Part shown: piece by piece, positions 60,213 to 64,000 of the stretch
Layout: each line of letters begins with the position of its first letter
How positions within the stretch are numbered: position 1 is the stretch's first letter
NCBI RefSeq assembly: GCF_032854445.1
Contig: NC_088295.1
Location: forward strand, 31,051,385-31,115,384
DNA length: 64,000 nt
Source of the DNA: Liolophura sinensis
Lineage: Eukaryota; Mollusca; Polyplacophora; Chitonida; Chitonidae
Direction: 5' to 3'
Position numbers and translations under genes: made by a program
Notes under the pieces: model-generated
What the model was told of the DNA's origin: nothing
Databases searched by the model: none
What the model saw: the letters and a program-made list of their open reading frames with translations, nothing else

Positions 60213-61287
60213 TGGGGAATCCAGCGCTTAATTTGTTTGGTGTGGGTGTTACATGTGTACCTTGTGAACTGTAATCTACATACAGATATTTCAGGATTTG
60301 CGTAGTGGTCAGCATACTTGAGAAATTTGAGAGTAATGCGGAATGGTTGTTTGTGAAGGTGCCATTTCAGTAGGGATTTTACTGTAGATACATGTAGGTA
60401 TACGACATGTCAAGCATTGTGACAAATGATATCTGCATATGTACGTGAGGAAATTTACCGGCACTGTAGACTGAATACTCAATAGTGACCAGTGTATGTG
60501 ATCTTACCCGAATGAAAAAAAAGATGAATGGAAGTAAGATTAAGACAAATCTTTTTGAAGTGTGTAAACAAGGTATGTAATCTGAGGGTAATCTGATTAT
60601 TTGTAGAATATGTAACAGCCTCTGTGTTTGGACCTAAAACTAGGCCTGTATTTCTCAATATTTTGATATGTTCTTCAACTTGTGTCCCATAATACATCTG
60701 TGTGTTTAGTGGTAACCAGAACATGTGCAAGCGTATTTATACTGTACAGGAATGTTTTGTTAACTGGGTGTTGTGTTTGAAGTAGTATGAACGGCCTTCA
60801 CATGTAATTTACATCCATATGTATGTATAAATAATAAGTGATATGACATTGTGGATATATAAATGTTATTGTTCTTATATGCTGTTTATTTGTCAATCTA
60901 TACATTATCACTTTCATTGTTTTCACGTATTTTTGAACACCTGCTAAAATCAGAGTTATTTTATTATTATTAAATTATTTCCTATGATTCAGGATCTGGA
61001 GTCAGTTTCAGATAATATATCTGTTTGGTTTATCTTGTATTTAGGCCATGTCTGATAGTTTTACCTGTGATTAGTGTGAAGCTAAGCCGGAGTTTTCACA
61101 TGCATATGCATATACAGTTTCAGTTGTCTTATACAGGGTCTTCTAAAAGCCCTTTTCAACGACTCTTTGGAAAAATTTCTAACGAACTTAGATCAAAATG
61201 AAATTAAATGATGGTTTACCTTTCTTCAGCGGTTGCATACTTCATTCTTTTCTTTTTGAAGAACCCATTCAGATATGAATTGTATAA
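60213..61287. other. No gene seen
   Basis: AT-rich, no exon or repeat recognised. Confidence 0.45.
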
Positions 61288-61431
61288 TTTTTCCTATTTG
61301 ATATACCATAGTAATGCTGTCATGTGCATGGAGCCTTACTTTTTCCTATTTGATATACCATTTTAATGCTCTCATGGGCTTGGAGCCTTACTTTTTCCTA
61401 TTTGATATACCATTGTAATGCTGCCATATTT
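61288..61431 (+). repeat. 52-bp tandem repeat, about 2.7 units
   Basis: Units beginning TTTTTCCTATTTGATATACC at 61288, 61340 and 61392, spaced exactly 52 bp, differing at a few sites. The third breaks off after AATGCTGCCAT. Confidence 0.95.
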
Positions 61432-62513
61432 TTTTTCAAGATAAAAAATATATAAAAAAATCACAAACAAAAAGAGTAAGAACTACAGAAAAAAATCTGA
61501 ATGTGACTTCTGTAATATTTTTGAAGACAGTGAAGTGAAAGGTGTATAGGATGATGAGCTGGTAGCCATCTAATAGGAGAGTCCAGGCTTAGTACTGGTG
61601 GACATATTACACACAGACGATTGCAGGGATTGTCTGGGGGTAGGGTGGACTCTAGCTGAACTCTAAGTTGTCCATGTGAGGAGCGGGTGACTCCCAGCTG
61701 GTAGGGAGGTGGCCAGGAAGGTGGTTTGTCAGATTGAATCTGCCTGACTTGGGTGGCAGCTGTCGGCAAGCCTTATTCAATTGCACTAACCTACTTACAT
61801 ATACATCATGGTGCACTCCTACTATATTTCCATGACACCTATCATTTCAAATAATGTATATTGAAAGTGGCTGAAGTGGCTGTACACTGGCACTAGTGTC
61901 TATGACTTGAAGAGGCTAAAAATCAAAAGAATGCAATAAGTCTTTTTTTTCTATTAATAAAGTTGTATTTTCTTATCTGTCTGAATAAAAAAGAATATGA
62001 CATAGATGTGTTTCTGAATTTTAAGAAGTATATCATAAATCATTACAGAAGCAGTAATTTAAAATGAAATTAATTGCACAGACTAACAAATTTGGAAGAC
62101 AATGTAGTTTATCACTTGGTATAATGTCCGTTTTTCTCTTTATCTTAACTGTAGGGACATAGTCCATCATGATAAAGAACATATAAAGTATCTCCATTCA
62201 ATACAACAGGTGTTGCCAATGTTAGGTTCGCTGTCACATACTTTAATTTCATCACCCTAAACGGTGCAGGATCAATATCCGTGTGTACATTTTCCAGGTC
62301 CATTTAGCGCTGGTTGTATGGATACAGTGAAGAGTTCAGACTGAAGTACCAACATTTTTGCCAAATGACATGCATTATAAACTCTTGTAACCTTTACTGC
62401 CAACCTTTGAGCATAGTTAAAAAATTTAAGGTGCCATTCAGTGTGGCACTGGGATCTCAACTGATTCTTATTGCTGTTACAAGCACTCTTCAGTGGCACT
62501 GTTGTCCTTCATT
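61432..62513. other. No gene seen; decayed edge of the 39-bp array
   Basis: The minus-strand 102-codon frame at 61461-61769 is Pro- and Ser-rich with no recognised domain. From about 62430, GGTGCCATTCAGTGTGGCAC and similar sequence looks like decayed units of the following array. Confidence 0.4.
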
Positions 62514-63117
62514 GACCTCAGCTGGTTCTAGGTGCCACTACAGTCTCTCAGTGACCTCAACCGGCCCTAGGTGCCACTACACTTTTTCAGTGACCTCAAC
62601 TGGCCCTAGGTGCCACTACACTTTCTCAGTGACCTCAACCGGCCCTAGGTGCCACTACAGTCTCTCAGTGACCTCAACCGGCCCTAGTTGCCACTACAGT
62701 CTCTCAGTTACCTCAACCGGCTCTAGGTGCCACTACAGTATCTCAGTGACCTAAACCGGCCCTAGGTGCCACTACACTTTTTCAGTGACCTCAACTGGCT
62801 CTAGGTGCCACTACAGTCTCTCAGTGACCTCAACTGGCTCTAGGTGCCACTACAGTCTCTCAGTGACCTCAACAGGCCCTAAGTGCCACTACAGTCTCTC
62901 AGTGACCTCAACCTGCCTTAGGTGCCACTACAGTCTCTCAGTGACCTCAACAGGCCCTAGGTGCCACTACAGTCTCTCAGTGACCTCAACTGGCCCTAGG
63001 TGCCACTACAGTCTCTCAGTGACCTCAACCGGCCTTAGGTGCCACTACAGTCTCTCAGTGACCTCAACAGGCCCTAAGTGCCACTACAGTTTCTCAGTGA
63101 CCTCAACTGGTCCTTAG
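62514..63117 (+). repeat. 39-bp tandem array, about 15.5 units
   Basis: Units start (GACCTCAAC) every 39 bp exactly from 62514 to 63099 with no indels; a partial sixteenth ends the array. The consensus includes GGCCCTAGGTGCCACTACAG and TCTCTCAGTGACC. Because 39 is divisible by 3, one frame stays open and would give 13-residue repeats with one Cys (STGPRCHYSLSVT). TCA to TAA in the seventh unit (62752-62754) breaks it into two frames. Replacement changes are as common as silent ones, so a noncoding minisatellite is more likely than a gene. Confidence 0.96.
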
Positions 63118-63581
63118 TTCCAGTACAGTCTTTTGGGCTGAGGTGCATAAATCATTTCATGACCACATATGTGTAGGCATTTGTGCTGCCTCAGGTGCAC
63201 TTTTACAAAAACCAGGTCATAGTGCCATGAACCTTTGTACAGTGTTTGTCCACATGCTCTAAGACCACTTGCACTATGACTTTGGCCTCACTGCCTTAGG
63301 GAGCCATATATTGCCAGTCCAGCCAGTCAGTGGTCTTAACTGACCGTGAGATCATAAGAACGCAATCATTTCATAAAACAGAACATGAAAACAAAAAATT
63401 GACTATGTCATTGATGCTGAAACATACTGTTTGAACTAATCACACCGATCCTGTATACATGTAGATCATCTGTATACATGTAGATACTACATATTGCTCT
63501 ATACCTACTGACCAAACCTGAAACACATTTTATTAACTCATAATGCAAGTGCATTTATCGCAACAAGGATTATGTTTAGTC
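63118..63581. other. No gene seen
   Basis: Contains words shared with the 39-bp array (GTGCC, CCTCAGGTGCAC) that may be decayed units. A direct repeat, TGTATACATGTAGAT, occurs twice at about 63451-63484. Confidence 0.45.
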
Positions 63582-63824
63582 GGGGCCTCCGTGGCTCAGT
63601 TGGGTAGCCCGCTAGTGCAGCGTAATGACCCAGAAGCCTCTCACCAATGCGGTTGCTGTGAGTTCAAGACCAGCTCATGCTGGCTTCCTTTCCAGGCGTA
63701 CCTGATAAGGTCTGCTAGCAATATGACTGGCAGTATATGTCCTTCCACCATAATGCTGGGTGCCGTCACATAAGTGAAATATTCTTGAGGACAACGTAAA
63801 ACCCCAATCAAATAAATAAATAAA
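63582..63824 (+). mobile_element. SINE family A, near full length
   Basis: Head GGGGCCTCCGTGGCTCAGTT with A box TGGCTCAGTTGGGTAGC and B box GTGAGTTCAAGACC. Then GCTCATGCTGGCTTCCTTTC, a shortened middle domain (GGTCTGCTAGCAATATGAC, lacking the CTGCGGATCG region), the tail TAAGTGAAATATTCTTGAGG and (AAAT)n. No clear target duplication. Frames across it are artefacts. Confidence 0.9.
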
Positions 63825-64000
63825 ACATGTTTCATGTACATGTAACTATGCAATCTTGGACAATTGAAATCATAAAAATAACTAAGCCTGATCTTATAAA
63901 GCTCCTTAGTTGTCTTTAACAGGTTACCGAATTTGGTCGCATGACTGAGATGAGGTCAACTTGGCACGTGTTTGGTTTCTAGTACATTATCTGCATGTAA
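63825..64000. other. No gene seen
   Basis: Short AT-rich remainder containing an ACATGTACATGTA motif. Confidence 0.5.

Overview
The window reads as eukaryotic, almost certainly metazoan and most probably lophotrochozoan (a mollusc or a close relative). It is AT-rich by eye. No open reading frame is longer than about 146 codons, and the longest of those is a tandem-repeat artefact. There are no operons and no ribosome-site-led genes. It does hold short retroposons with tRNA-like heads, several minisatellite arrays, long TA microsatellites, and very frequent ACATGT/TACATGTA motifs. The taxon is inferred from that overall look, not from a matched gene.

No complete gene can be read. Three short exon candidates on the + strand (35141-35227, 54216-54335, 57788-57952) have one open frame, a matching donor and a coding-like peptide. 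All three end in phase 0. They could be neighbouring or alternative exons of one long gene running left to right with introns of 3-19 kb. I could not name the protein. A TATA-like box at 57312-57320, about 470 bp before the third candidate, is a possible alternative promoter. Three weaker exon-like islands (9245-9402, 44440-44541, 51774-51925) are recorded with low confidence.

Most of what can be supported is repeat biology. SINE family A (tRNA-like head, tail with GTGAAATATTCTTGAG and AATCAAATAAATAAA) has about fifteen copies or fragments, including nearly full-length ones at 14773-15020, 24007-24337 and 63582-63824. SINE family B (tail with GACTGAAAAATTGTTAAG and ending CAAGCACTCACT) has about five. 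One B fragment is nested in the tail of a full-length A copy, and both insertions still show target-site duplications. A third, Leu/Ser-type tRNA-like head lies near 31311, and a fourth possible head near 50713.

Tandem arrays: 108-bp units (11794-13760), 18-bp units (33566-33619), 19-bp units (46209-46659), 141-bp units that each look like a mini-exon (54687-55252), 52-bp units (61288-61431) and 39-bp units (62514-63117). Palindrome-rich patches occur at 22557-22985, 38620-39440 and 42955-42986. The remaining stretches look like intron or intergenic DNA with nothing recognisable. No rRNA, functional tRNA, CRISPR array, transposase or reverse transcriptase was seen.
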